Shown here piece by piece: positions 56,567 to 64,000 of a stretch of 64,000 nucleotides of DNA. The position numbers and the translations under genes are program-made. Within the stretch, counting starts at the first letter, position 1, and each line of letters begins with the position of its first letter. Location: NCBI RefSeq assembly GCF_000721265.1, contig NZ_JOFZ01000003.1:62001-126000 (forward strand). Direction: 5' to 3'. This DNA comes from Streptomyces sp. NRRL F-5126 (GTDB lineage Bacteria; Actinomycetota; Actinomycetes; Streptomycetales; Streptomycetaceae). Below the pieces are notes generated by a model, which did not search any database, had not been told where the DNA came from, and saw only the letters and a list, made by a program, of their open reading frames with translations.

Positions 56567-57283
56567 CTACTTCGTGAGGTGCCCGTAGACGACGGTGTTC
56601 CCGTCGTACTCGTGCCTCGCGGCATTCCAGTCGCTGCACGTGATCAGCCGGATTTCCGGGTCCGGTGTGTTGCCGTAGACCTGGAGCGTGGGGAAGTCCT
56701 TCTTCTCGTACTTCCGCACGGCGTCCACGGTGAAGTGGACGGTGCTGTGATCGGCCCGCGTGACAGTGATCCGGTCGTGCCGACGCACGGAGCCGAGGCG
56801 GTAGAACACGGCGGGGCCCGTCTCGTACGAATCGACGTGGCCGAGTATGACGGCGGGTCCGTCCTGCCCCGGCCGTGGCGAGTCGTGGAACCATCCGGCC
56901 TGGAGGGGCTTCTTCGGCACCTCGACGGTGCCGTCGCCGCCCAGGCCGAGGTCGAGCAGCGTGCTGTGGACGCCGATCGCCGGGATGTCGATGGCGGTGG
57001 GACGTGCGGTGGGCGCCTGGGATGTACGGCTCGGCGAGGGGGCCGGCTCCGTCGCGCCGTCACCCGCCGTCGAGGACGGGGACGGCGCCGGGACCGCGGG
57101 CCCGGCCGTGTGGACGGGCAGGTGCCCGGCCTCCGCCGGGCGGGGCTGCGGCGGGGGTGACCCGCCGCCGCCCCAGCCCACGGCGACAGCCGTCAGGCCG
57201 CCCGCCACGCAGGCCACGACGAGCGCGATGACGAGGATCATGCGCCGCGTGCGGCCGGTGGTGTTCGGCTCGGACGGTGTCAT
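56567..57283 (-). CDS. class F sortase
   Basis: The 238-residue product has an N-terminal helix (~14-35), a Pro/Ser/Ala-rich linker, and a sortase domain from ~90. ILGHVDSYETG holds the catalytic His, and IRLITCSDW the Cys. The Arg expected near the end would be in AARHEYDGNTVVYGHL. The sequence fits the class F (formerly E/F) group of actinobacteria. It attaches proteins to the cell wall or links them to one another. Its start overlaps the stop of the CHRD protein gene (ATGA), whose C-terminus carries a sorting signal, so enzyme and substrate are made together. Confidence 0.9.
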   Translation of the reverse strand: MTPSEPNTTGRTRRMILVIALVVACVAGGLTAVAVGWGGGGSPPPQPRPAEAGHLPVHTAGPAVPAPSPSSTAGDGATEPAPSPSRTSQAPTARPTAIDIPAIGVHSTLLDLGLGGDGTVEVPKKPLQAGWFHDSPRPGQDGPAVILGHVDSYETGPAVFYRLGSVRRHDRITVTRADHSTVHFTVDAVRKYEKKDFPTLQVYGNTPDPEIRLITCSDWNAARHEYDGNTVVYGHLTK

Positions 57284-58080
57284 CGCGCGCCGGCGCTCCT
57301 GCGGCGCAGGGCGTAGCCGCCGGCCGCCGCACCGAGCAGCGCAAGGGCGCCGCCGCCGGCGACCAGTCCGGTGTCCGGGCCTTGGGCCTGCGTGGCGCCG
57401 TCGCCCGTGGCCGCTCCGCCGTTGGGCATGGACGACATCTGCGACGCGGCCAGCGCGCCGCACAGGGCCGGGTCCGTGGCCTCGGCGGGCAGGGACTTGT
57501 CGAGCTCGCTGGCGCCGAGGACGTTGTCGTACTTGCCGTTGCCGTTGTAGTCGACGCCGTGCACGACGATGACGGCCTTGCCCGACTTGATGTTGTCGGC
57601 GACCTTCGACGAGACGGTCATCGTGCGGCTGTAGTCGACACTGGAGCCGGACGGGAAGCGCTTCACCGCGAGGGCGCTCTTGGCGCTGTTGTCGCCGCTC
57701 GTGGTGAGCGACGTGCCGATCATGCCGTAGTCCTTCATGGCGTCGGCGACGTTGATGGAGCTGTGCCCGTTGTGGTCCTTCGCCTCGGACGGCTCGGGGC
57801 ACGTGCCGTTGCCGCCGATGTGGATGTGCATGGCGTGCGGTGAGGCCCCGCCGACGAGACCGTCGGCCTTGACGGTGACCTTCGCCTGGTCGCCGGAGAG
57901 CTGGATCATCGCGTGGCCGCTGCCGGTCACCTTGTTGGCGGTGACGGGGTCGAGGGAGGCCTGGTACGTCGTCCAGCCCGAGGAGGAGGACGTGGACGAC
58001 GCCCACGCCGTCGCCGGAAGCGCCAGCGGCACGGCCACCACCGCGGCCGCCGTCAGAACACGTGCCTGTATCGCATGCAT
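57280..58080 (-). CDS. secreted CHRD-domain protein with sortase signal
   Basis: The 266-residue product has a signal peptide (AWA cut near residue 26) and a CHRD-like beta domain at ~40-225: GHAMIQLSGDQAKVTVKADG, SPHAMHIHIGGNGTCPEP and VIVVHGVDYNGNGKYDN. It ends with GPDTG, a hydrophobic stretch (LVAGGGALALLGAAAGGYAL) and RRRSAGAR, the layout of a sortase signal with a Pro-x-Thr-Gly core. The operon with a class F sortase makes it the likely substrate, anchored to the wall. CHRD function in bacteria is not known. A SigK-like promoter lies 74 bp before the ATG. Confidence 0.85.
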   Translation of the reverse strand: MHAIQARVLTAAAVVAVPLALPATAWASSTSSSSGWTTYQASLDPVTANKVTGSGHAMIQLSGDQAKVTVKADGLVGGASPHAMHIHIGGNGTCPEPSEAKDHNGHSSINVADAMKDYGMIGTSLTTSGDNSAKSALAVKRFPSGSSVDYSRTMTVSSKVADNIKSGKAVIVVHGVDYNGNGKYDNVLGASELDKSLPAEATDPALCGALAASQMSSMPNGGAATGDGATQAQGPDTGLVAGGGALALLGAAAGGYALRRRSAGAR

Positions 58081-58153
58081 GATGGTGCCCTTCACTCGCC
58101 GGTTCCGCGGGCCGGGCGGCGCGCGGTCCCGGGGGACGTTCCTTCCACCGCCT

Positions 58154-58181
58154 ATTCGGAACGGCGCGGCCCGTGGATTGG
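58154..58181 (-). promoter_or_regulatory. SigK-like promoter of the CHRD-sortase operon
   Basis: On the minus strand CCAATCC (58175-58181), a 15-base spacer, and CCGAAT (58154-58159) followed by AG repeat the pattern at the fasciclin gene exactly. No sigma or anti-sigma gene is nearby, so the factor is encoded elsewhere. Confidence 0.6.
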
Positions 58182-58233
58182 AGCGACCCGCGAGAGCCCG
58201 GCAGGGACGCCGGTGACGAGGGGACACGCACCT

Positions 58234-59034
58234 TCATTGCCGAAGGCGCGTCAGGAAGGTTCGCAGAGCGGCCGCGACGGCGGCAGGCGCTTCCAGGGGC
58301 AGCAGGTGACCTGCGGCGGGGACGATGGCCAGGTCCGCGTGCGGGATGTGCGGCAGGAGGCACTCGCGCAGCACGGACGGCGGTTCCACCCTGTCGTACT
58401 CCGCGGCCAGCACGGCCACCGGGACCCCGATGCCGCCCACGGTGTCCGTGATGTCCCGCGCGATGCCGTGCAGCGGCCACTCGCGCCCGGCCCCGGCGGC
58501 CGAGGCGAGGCTGTCGCGCACCGCCGCGGCCCGCCTGTCCGCGGGCAGGGGTGTGGCGGTCAGGACGTGGTCGAGGGCGTGCGCGACCGTCTCGGGCGAG
58601 TCGTACGCGTGGGCGAGACCCTGGCGGTACTCCTCGGTCACGGTGGCGGGCGGCCGCGGCGGCGCGGGCGCGACGAGCACCAGGCCCGCGAGCCCGGCCG
58701 GCCTGCGGGCCGCGACGAGCTGGGCCGCCTTGCCGCCCATCGAGTGGCCGACGAGGACGTAAGGACCCGGCACGCAGGTGCCGGCCACGCGTGCGAGATC
58801 GTCGGCGAGCCGGTCGAGGCCGTAGGGGCCCGGCAGTGCACGGGAGCGGCCCCAGCCGCGCTGGTCGAAGCGGACGGTCGCCTGCTCGGGTGGCAAGTGG
58901 CCCAGCACGCCGCTCCAGGTGTCCGCGGAGCCGCCCCAGTAGTGGGCGAACACCAGAGTGGGTCCTTGCCGGCCGCCGGCTCGCGCGTGCAGGACGCCGC
59001 CCGCCACGGGGACCGGTATGGTCTTTTCCGTCAT
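58234..59034 (-). CDS. alpha/beta hydrolase
   Basis: The 266-residue product has the alpha/beta hydrolase order: FAHYWGGSADTW (oxyanion strand), RFDQRGWGRS, nucleophile Ser in LVGHSMGGKAAQ (G-H-S-M-G), Asp in AAEYDRVEPP, and His in VPAAGHLLPLEAP. A cap region is between. It cleaves an ester or related bond; no substrate is evident. GAGAGG lies ten bases before the ATG at 59034. It is divergent from an AraC regulator with an inverted repeat between, suggesting that regulator acts on it. Confidence 0.88.
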   Translation of the reverse strand: MTEKTIPVPVAGGVLHARAGGRQGPTLVFAHYWGGSADTWSGVLGHLPPEQATVRFDQRGWGRSRALPGPYGLDRLADDLARVAGTCVPGPYVLVGHSMGGKAAQLVAARRPAGLAGLVLVAPAPPRPPATVTEEYRQGLAHAYDSPETVAHALDHVLTATPLPADRRAAAVRDSLASAAGAGREWPLHGIARDITDTVGGIGVPVAVLAAEYDRVEPPSVLRECLLPHIPHADLAIVPAAGHLLPLEAPAAVAAALRTFLTRLRQ

Positions 59035-59067
59035 CGTCACACCTCTCACTTCGGCTGCGGGGAAACA

Positions 59068-59085
59068 CCTGATGTGCGCATCAGG
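59068..59085. promoter_or_regulatory. inverted repeat between hydrolase and araC-type gene
   Basis: CCTGATG-TGCG-CATCAGG has perfect 7-bp arms. It lies in the 110-bp divergent region, nearer the hydrolase, and may be the operator for the AraC protein or another factor. Confidence 0.45.
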
Positions 59086-59144
59086 CCAGTTCCGACAGTA
59101 CGGATGCGGTCGCGTGCCCCTTGGTGTGAAGGGACTGGAAGATT

Positions 59145-60041
59145 GTGGAAAACGGACACACCGCAGTGCGGCAGCTGCGCTACCTGCCCGCCGTGGGATC
59201 GCCGTACGGCGTGGAGGTCATCGACTTCGCCGCGCTGCGCGCCATGGATCCCCAGCGCCGCCGTGTGCTGCCGCAGCGCCCCGACTTCCACGTCCTCGCC
59301 CTGGTCGCCTCCGGCACGGGCAGCCACGAAGCGGACTTCCTCGGCTACCGGCTGACGCGGGGAAGCGCCGTGTGGATCAGGCCCGGCATGGTGCACCGGT
59401 GGAGCGACGTCGACGCCTGCGACGGCCCGCTCGTCCTGTTCAGGCCCGGCTTCCTCCCCGCCACGGTGGCGGAGGCGGCCGCGCCCGTCTGCTGGCACCT
59501 GGACAGGCAGCCGCTCGACCTCGCACTCCTCGCGGCAGCGCATCTCGGCCGCGAGCACGAGGCGGCGGCGAGGACACCGCGCCCCGTCTCCCCCGCGCTC
59601 CTTTCCCACCTGCTGGCGGCACTGGTCCTGCGTGCCCTGCCGGACGCGCCCGCCTCGGCGGACACGACGCGTGCCGCCGGCGGGTACGGGGAGGTGTTCC
59701 GCGCCTACCGGGCCGCCGTCGAGGAACACTTCACCGACCGGCACCACGTGGCCGACTACGCGCGTGCGCTCGGCTACGACGTGCGCACGCTCACCCGGGC
59801 CACGCGCAGCGCCGCGGGTACCGGCGCCAAGACCTTCCTCGACCAGCGCATCCTTCTTGAGGCCAAGAGGCTGCTCGCCCACACCGACATGCCGGTCGCC
59901 GGCTGCGCCCGGCGCCTCGGCTTCCGGGACACGGCCAACTTCGCCACGTTCTTCCGGCGTCAGACCGCCACGCCGCCGGCCGCCTGGCGCACCGCGTACG
60001 GTGCCTCCGGCGTGCTCCCCGTCGCACCGCCCGCCGGATGA
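59145..60041 (+). CDS. AraC-family regulator
   Basis: The 298-residue product has an N-terminal cupin-like ligand half (FHVLALVASGTGSHEADF, GSAVWIRPGMVHRW) and a C-terminal AraC DNA-binding half at residues ~195-285. The two helix-turn-helix units include VADYARALGYDVRTLTRATR and VAGCARRLGFRDTANFATFFRRQT. The second unit ends in the usual P-x-x-W-R pattern (TPPAAWRTAYG). A GTG at 59145 with GGAAG upstream is used as start. It may control the divergent hydrolase in response to a small molecule. Confidence 0.9.
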   Translation: MENGHTAVRQLRYLPAVGSPYGVEVIDFAALRAMDPQRRRVLPQRPDFHVLALVASGTGSHEADFLGYRLTRGSAVWIRPGMVHRWSDVDACDGPLVLFRPGFLPATVAEAAAPVCWHLDRQPLDLALLAAAHLGREHEAAARTPRPVSPALLSHLLAALVLRALPDAPASADTTRAAGGYGEVFRAYRAAVEEHFTDRHHVADYARALGYDVRTLTRATRSAAGTGAKTFLDQRILLEAKRLLAHTDMPVAGCARRLGFRDTANFATFFRRQTATPPAAWRTAYGASGVLPVAPPAG

Positions 60042-60063
60042 CGCGCCGCCACCGCCCGTTCCC

Positions 60064-61278
60064 TCACAGCGCGCCGGAGGCTGTGCCGCCGCGCCACTCC
60101 GCGAACACGACCGTGGCGTCGTCGTTCAGCTTCCCCTCGTGGTGTGCCATGAGGGCGCGGATCAGCCGCCGCAGTGTCTCGGCCACCGGCAGCCCCTCGG
60201 ACTGCTCCCTGAGGACGAAGTCGACGAACCGCGCGAGACCGAATTCCTCGCCCGCCGCGTCCCGCGCCTCGATCGCACCGTCGGTGTACATCAGGACCCG
60301 GTCCTCCGGCTCGAGTTGCTCGTAGCACAGCTTGGTGGTGAGGCCGAGATCGGTGCCCATCGGATGGCCGGGCTCGCACCGCAGGGTCCGTGCCGAGCCG
60401 CCGCGGATCAGGACCGGCTCGTGGTGGCCCCGGTTGACCCAGGCCAACTCGCCCGACGCGGTGTCGAGTTCCGCGAACAGGCCGGTGGCGTAGCGGCCCG
60501 TGCCGAACTGGTCGAGCAGCGTGCGCTCGATGACGTTCGTCGTGCCGATCAGCCCGATGCCCCTGCGCCTGCTGGCCCGGCAGGCGGCCATCGCCAGGTT
60601 CGCCGTGAGCCCGGCGGCGCCGTCGTGGCCCATCGCGTCGACGATGGCGAGGTGCAGGGTCTGCCCCGCGACGGCGTAGTCGAAGGCGTCGCCGGCGATC
60701 TCGTAGGCGGGCTCCACGGTGGCGGCGAGCACGACCTGGTCGTCCGCGAAGGACATGGGCGGCATGAGGGACCACTGCATCTCCGCGCTGATGCCCATGG
60801 ACTTGGTGCGTACGAGCCGGGCGTACGAGTCGCTCGCCGAGCGCTTGGCGACCAGCAGCATGGAGGTCAGCGAGGCCAGGTCACGCAGCGCCTCCTCCAC
60901 GGCGTCGCGGTCGGCCGACGCGCCGATGTCGGCGCGCAGCACACCGATGCGCTCCGTACCCCCGAGCAGCGGCAGCCACAACCGGCCGGGTACGTCGCGG
61001 GCGGCGGATCCGCCGGTGACGCGTGTGTGCCGGTACACGAGCCCGGCCAGGCTGCCGTCCACCGGGAGGGTCTCGCCGCCGGCTCCCGCGTTCGTCCCGC
61101 GGCCGGTGAGCTCACGCAGCACCTCTTGGCGCAGGTCGACGACGTAGATGTGGACGTTGTCGATCCCGAGGGCCGCCGCATGCCGTCTCAGGAGCCCGGG
61201 CAGCTGCTCCACACCGACCAGCTGTCCGGCCCGCAGCAGGCTCCGCAGTGTCGACCCGATCGGCGACGGCTCGGGCAT
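60064..61278 (-). CDS. GAF-SpoIIE PP2C phosphatase
   Basis: The 404-residue product has a GAF-like domain at ~15-165 (LPGLLRRHAAALGIDNVHIYVVDL) and a PP2C/SpoIIE domain at ~185-400: EIAGDAFDYAVAGQTLHLAIVDAMGHDGAAG with metal Asp residues, WVNRGHHEPVLI, and RVLMYTDGAIEARDAAGEEF. It likely acts on an anti-anti-sigma protein in response to a signal bound by GAF. No partner is nearby. The ATG at 61278 is chosen; longer in-frame starts at 61332 and 61419 are possible because the ribosome site is weak. It is convergent with the AraC gene. Confidence 0.88.
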   Translation of the reverse strand: MPEPSPIGSTLRSLLRAGQLVGVEQLPGLLRRHAAALGIDNVHIYVVDLRQEVLRELTGRGTNAGAGGETLPVDGSLAGLVYRHTRVTGGSAARDVPGRLWLPLLGGTERIGVLRADIGASADRDAVEEALRDLASLTSMLLVAKRSASDSYARLVRTKSMGISAEMQWSLMPPMSFADDQVVLAATVEPAYEIAGDAFDYAVAGQTLHLAIVDAMGHDGAAGLTANLAMAACRASRRRGIGLIGTTNVIERTLLDQFGTGRYATGLFAELDTASGELAWVNRGHHEPVLIRGGSARTLRCEPGHPMGTDLGLTTKLCYEQLEPEDRVLMYTDGAIEARDAAGEEFGLARFVDFVLREQSEGLPVAETLRRLIRALMAHHEGKLNDDATVVFAEWRGGTASGAL

Positions 61279-61485
61279 ATCAACACCACCAAGGGCCCAC
61301 GCCGGCGCGAACCCGGAGAGCGAGTAGGCCATGGCCCCCGAAAGCCACCCCGGCAGCCGCGGTCGGCCACCGGCACGCGGCGCCCCTCCGGCCGGGAGCG
61401 CCCGCGGACACCACCACACCAGCCTATCCCGCCGCGGCGCGCCGGCGGAGCCCGCAGGCCGCGGGCCCCACCCCTGTCACACGCG

Positions 61486-63324
61486 TCAGACCCGGATCTC
61501 GGGGCGGTACGTCTCGAACCACGTCCCGAGGTCGAGCGTCCGCTCCAGCAGCATGCGCTGCCCCTGCGTGACGGCGTCGGCCGCCACGGTCGTGGCCGCC
61601 GAAAGAGCCCGCTCGTCGATCAGCCCGACGGCCGGGTGCCCGGCTGTGAGCAGGTCGGCGGCCTGGTCCTGGATGGCGGTGACGTAGCTCGGGTCGAACG
61701 TCCCCGGGTAGCCGCTCTTCTTGCGTTCGGCCACCGACGCGGGCAGCAGCTCCCTGGTCGCCGCTCGCAGCAGGCTCTTCTCCCTGCCGTCGAAGGTCTT
61801 GAGCGACCACGGCGCGTTGAAGACGTACTGCACGAGGCGGTGGTCGCAGAACGGCACGCGTACCTCGAGGCCGACCGCCATACTCATCCGGTCCTTGCGG
61901 TCGAGCAGGATCTGCACCATGCGCGTCAGGTGGAGGTGGCTGACCACCCTCATCCGTGCGTCGAGGCCCTTCTCGCCGGGCAGCAGCGGGGTCTCGGCGA
62001 CGGCCGTGCGGTAGCTGTCCGCGACGTAGGACTCCAGGTCGAGCACGGCGGCGAGGTCGTCGCTCACCTGGCGTCCGCCCACCAGGGACTGGGCGCCGGG
62101 CTGCTGCCGGGCCATCCAGGGGAAGGTCTCCGCGTGCCGGCGGTCGTCGTGGAACCACGGGTAGCCGCCGAACACCTCGTCCGCCGACTCGCCCGACAGC
62201 GCCACCGTCGAGTGCTTGCGGACGGCGGCGAAGAGCAGGTACAGCGAGTTGTCGCGGTCGCCGATGCCCGCCGGTATGTCCCGTGCACCCACCGCGGCGC
62301 GGCGGACGGCGGGGGCCGACAGCGCGGTGCCGTCGAGGATGATGTCCTCGTGCCGGTTGCCCAGGTGCTCGGCGACGGCGTGCACGTACGGGGTGTCCTG
62401 CGTCGGCGCGACGTCGATCGCCTGGAAGTGCTTGTCCTGGTCGGGGAAGTCGACGGCGAAGCTGCGTACCGTCTCGCCCTGCGGGGCGAGGTGCAGCGCG
62501 GACAGGGCGGTGAGCGCCGACGAGTCGAGGCCGCCCGACAGCAGCGTGCAGCGTGGCACGTCGGCCACGAGCTGCCGTTTGACGATGTCGTCGAGCAGCT
62601 CCCTGACGTGCGCCACCGTCTCCTCGCGGCTGTCGGTGTGCGGCTGAGAGTGCAGCCGCCAGTAGGTGCGCCGCCGCAGGCCCTGCCTGTCGACGACGAC
62701 GATCTCGCCGGGCTTGACCTCGCGCATACCCTCCCAGATCACCATGCCCGGCGTCTTGACGAAGGAGAACAGCTCGCGCAGGCCGTCCCGTCCGACGACG
62801 GGCGACACGAGCGGGTTGGCGAGGATGGCCTTGGGCTCGGAGCCGAAGACGACGCCGTCGTCCGTCTCGCAGTAGTAGAACGGCTTGATCCCCATGCGGT
62901 CCCTGACCATGACGAGCCGCTCGCTGCGTGCGTCCCAGATTGCGAACGCATACATTCCGTTGAGGTGCTCGACCAGTTGCTCGCCCCACTGCACGTAGCC
63001 GCGCAGCACGACCTCCGTGTCCGAGTCCGTGTCGAACCCGTGTCCCTGGCGGCGCAGCTCGTCGCGCAGTTCCGTGTAGTTGTAGGCCTCCCCCGAGTAG
63101 ACCATCGACACGTCGCCGTCCGGCGTCCCGACGGTCATCGGCTGGGCCCCGCCCGGCAGATCGATGACGGCGAGGCGGCGGTGGCCGAGTGCGGCGTGGC
63201 GCGCGTACCAGGTGCCGGCCGCGTCGGGACCGCGGCACGACATGGTCTGCGTCATCGCTTCGAGATCGTGTCGGTGGCTGGTCAGATCACGCTGGTAGGC
63301 GACCCACCCGGTGATACCGCACAT
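61486..63324 (-). CDS. asnB: asparagine synthase (glutamine-hydrolysing)
   Basis: The 612-residue protein begins with Met-Cys-Gly-Ile, so after Met removal Cys is the N-terminal nucleophile of the glutaminase half (~1-210; RGPDAAGTW, VYSGEAYNYTELRDEL). The synthetase half has the ATP loop LLSGGLDSSAL, and GESADEVFGGYPWF further on. It makes asparagine from aspartate, glutamine and ATP, or in some homologues amidates other acids. The start ATG 63324 is set by this Cys. GAGAGG is upstream. A luciferase-like oxidoreductase gene precedes it on the same strand, with 124 bp between, so they may share a message. Confidence 0.93.
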   Translation of the reverse strand: MCGITGWVAYQRDLTSHRHDLEAMTQTMSCRGPDAAGTWYARHAALGHRRLAVIDLPGGAQPMTVGTPDGDVSMVYSGEAYNYTELRDELRRQGHGFDTDSDTEVVLRGYVQWGEQLVEHLNGMYAFAIWDARSERLVMVRDRMGIKPFYYCETDDGVVFGSEPKAILANPLVSPVVGRDGLRELFSFVKTPGMVIWEGMREVKPGEIVVVDRQGLRRRTYWRLHSQPHTDSREETVAHVRELLDDIVKRQLVADVPRCTLLSGGLDSSALTALSALHLAPQGETVRSFAVDFPDQDKHFQAIDVAPTQDTPYVHAVAEHLGNRHEDIILDGTALSAPAVRRAAVGARDIPAGIGDRDNSLYLLFAAVRKHSTVALSGESADEVFGGYPWFHDDRRHAETFPWMARQQPGAQSLVGGRQVSDDLAAVLDLESYVADSYRTAVAETPLLPGEKGLDARMRVVSHLHLTRMVQILLDRKDRMSMAVGLEVRVPFCDHRLVQYVFNAPWSLKTFDGREKSLLRAATRELLPASVAERKKSGYPGTFDPSYVTAIQDQAADLLTAGHPAVGLIDERALSAATTVAADAVTQGQRMLLERTLDLGTWFETYRPEIRV

Positions 63325-63441
63325 GACGATCCTCATTCCTCTCGCAAAGGTTGCCTAAGCGAACTGCCCAGCGGACCCGCCCGGGCACACCTCCGCGCGC
63401 CACCGCCTCGCGTGGCGTTTCTCATAGCAAAGGAATGGTCA

Positions 63442-63453
63442 CGTAACGTTACG
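63442..63453. promoter_or_regulatory. CGTAACGTTACG palindrome at the oxidoreductase 3' end
   Basis: A perfect 12-base palindrome spans the TAA stop of the luciferase-like gene, upstream of asnB. It might be a regulatory site for asnB, whose promoter could include TATGAG at about 63421-63426 read on the minus strand, but support is slight. Confidence 0.3.
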
Positions 63454-64000
63454 AGCGGCTGGAAGGCGGATAACGCCGCTGCGCCAGTGCCGGGATGATC
63501 GACTCGCCGTAGGCGTCGATCGTCGCCTCCTTGGCGTCGTGCATGTCGTAGAGCGCGAACTGGTCCACGCCCAGGTCCCGCAGGGTCCGCAGCTTCGCGA
63601 TGTGGTCCGCCACGCCGCCGAGGACGCAGAAGCGGTCCACGACGGCGTCCGGCACGAAGTCCGCCGACGGGTTGCCCGCCCTGCCGTGGTGCGCGTAGTC
63701 GTAGCCGCGGCGCCGCTCGACGTAATCCGTCAGGGCCTCGGGGACGGCGCCGGAGTGCGCCCCGTACCTTGCCACCAGGTCGGCGACGTGGTTGCCCACC
63801 ATCCCGCCGAACCAGCGGCACTGCTGCCTGGCGTGCGCCAGGTCGTCGCTGACGTAGGCGGGGGCCGCCACGCACACGGTGAGCGCGGCCGGGTCGCGGC
63901 CCGCCTCGGCGGCCGACGTGCGCGCCGAGGCGATCATCCACGCGGTCAGTGCGGGGTCGGCGAGCTGGAGGATCAGCCCGTCGGCCACCCGTCCGGCCAG
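63449..64000 (-). CDS. luciferase-like (LLM class, F420-type) oxidoreductase, partial
   Basis: Only the last ~183 codons are in the window; the start lies beyond the right edge. The segment LAGRVADGLILQLADP and the later VDRFCVLGGVADHIAKLRTL and LGVDQFALYDMHDAKEATIDAYGE are typical of the C-terminal part of a TIM-barrel F420 or flavin-dependent oxidoreductase. A reduced deazaflavin or flavin cofactor is expected, but the N-terminal cofactor contacts are not visible. It may be the first gene of a unit with asnB. Confidence 0.85.
   Translation of the reverse strand: MAGRVADGLILQLADPALTAWMIASARTSAAEAGRDPAALTVCVAAPAYVSDDLAHARQQCRWFGGMVGNHVADLVARYGAHSGAVPEALTDYVERRRGYDYAHHGRAGNPSADFVPDAVVDRFCVLGGVADHIAKLRTLRDLGVDQFALYDMHDAKEATIDAYGESIIPALAQRRYPPSSRS

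Noticed and set aside
63340..63360. Iron-box-like sequence TTAGGCAACCTT before asnB
   Set aside because: It aligns with only part of the 19-bp DmdR/IdeR consensus and needs a gap. It also overlaps the ribosome site region, and asnB is not an expected iron-controlled gene.
59632..63498. Open frame of more than 1200 codons on the plus strand
   Set aside because: It is antisense to the SpoIIE phosphatase and asnB, both with clear domains. The long frame comes from GC-rich third positions and its product is repetitive in Arg, Val, Asp and His with no family match.
1..64000. tRNA, rRNA, CRISPR arrays, insertion sequences, prophage and natural-product core synthase genes
   Set aside because: I looked for CCA-ending cloverleafs, regularly spaced repeats, transposase or integrase motifs and ketosynthase or adenylation motifs and saw none; the phosphopantetheinyl transferase alone does not make a biosynthetic cluster.

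Overview
The window is very GC-rich, uses many GTG starts and four-base stop/start overlaps, and carries gene families typical of the genus Streptomyces: a GlxA-type copper oxidase, SpoIIE-like phosphatases, an Rv2578c-type radical SAM protein, a class F sortase and the ethylmalonyl-CoA pathway cluster. I read it as chromosomal DNA of a Streptomyces or close relative. I see no rRNA, tRNA, CRISPR array, transposase or phage gene. Almost all the sequence is coding, in 57 intact or edge-truncated protein genes, one tiny leader frame and one decayed gene.

Layout. 0-10 kb: a partial secreted phosphoesterase and a divergent PL8 polysaccharide lyase, a short PAS protein, a drug-type MFS transporter with three extra Ig-like domains, a SRPBCC protein, a SOS-type radical SAM gene, RidA, GNAT and HEAT-repeat genes. 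10-19.4 kb: a coherent acyl-CoA island with a tandem 3-hydroxyacyl-CoA dehydrogenase, a TetR regulator, and an overlapping operon for crotonyl-CoA carboxylase/reductase, ethylmalonyl-CoA mutase, malyl-CoA lyase, mesaconyl-CoA hydratase and an acyl-CoA dehydrogenase. Together these give most of the ethylmalonyl-CoA route for acetyl-CoA assimilation and supply of ethylmalonyl- and methylmalonyl-CoA extender units. 19.7-21.2 kb: psd-pssA for phosphatidylethanolamine. 21.3-28 kb: a PGRP-type amidase lipoprotein, glycerate kinase, NUDIX, the alkylation repair pair Ogt and Ada-AlkA, a metallophosphoesterase-phosphopantetheinyl transferase pair, and an orphan IlvM-like ACT protein behind an intrinsic terminator.

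28-36.5 kb: an SDR with a divergent XRE regulator, a phytoene-desaturase-like oxidase, an inositol-phosphatase-like enzyme, a gamma-glutamyltransferase-like Ntn hydrolase and an APC permease. 36.6-44.8 kb: a two-component system followed by membrane glycosyltransferases (GT2-GtrA fusion, GT39-like, a second GT-C protein and a separate GtrA protein), probably a cell-surface glycan module. 45-64 kb: PRC-barrel, Sua5, SRPBCC, fasciclin lipoprotein, P450, glxA, DUF389, a ClC channel with divergent MarR, a frameshifted DUF4396 remnant, two SpoIIE phosphatases, a sortase with its own CHRD-domain substrate, a hydrolase/AraC divergent pair, AsnB and a partial luciferase-like oxidoreductase.

The most informative non-coding signals are shared regulatory sites. 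Two distant genes, the fasciclin lipoprotein and the CHRD-sortase operon, carry the same promoter architecture CCAATCC-N15-CCGAATAG, close to what is known for mycobacterial SigK. The acyl-CoA island has repeated GGCAC-N3-GTGCC palindromes, one sitting inside the presumed ccr promoter. Two membrane glycan genes share a CTACA-N3-TGTAG palindrome. The ClC/MarR intergenic region has paired TTGC-N5-GCAA sites. These were found by eye and need a genome-wide motif search.
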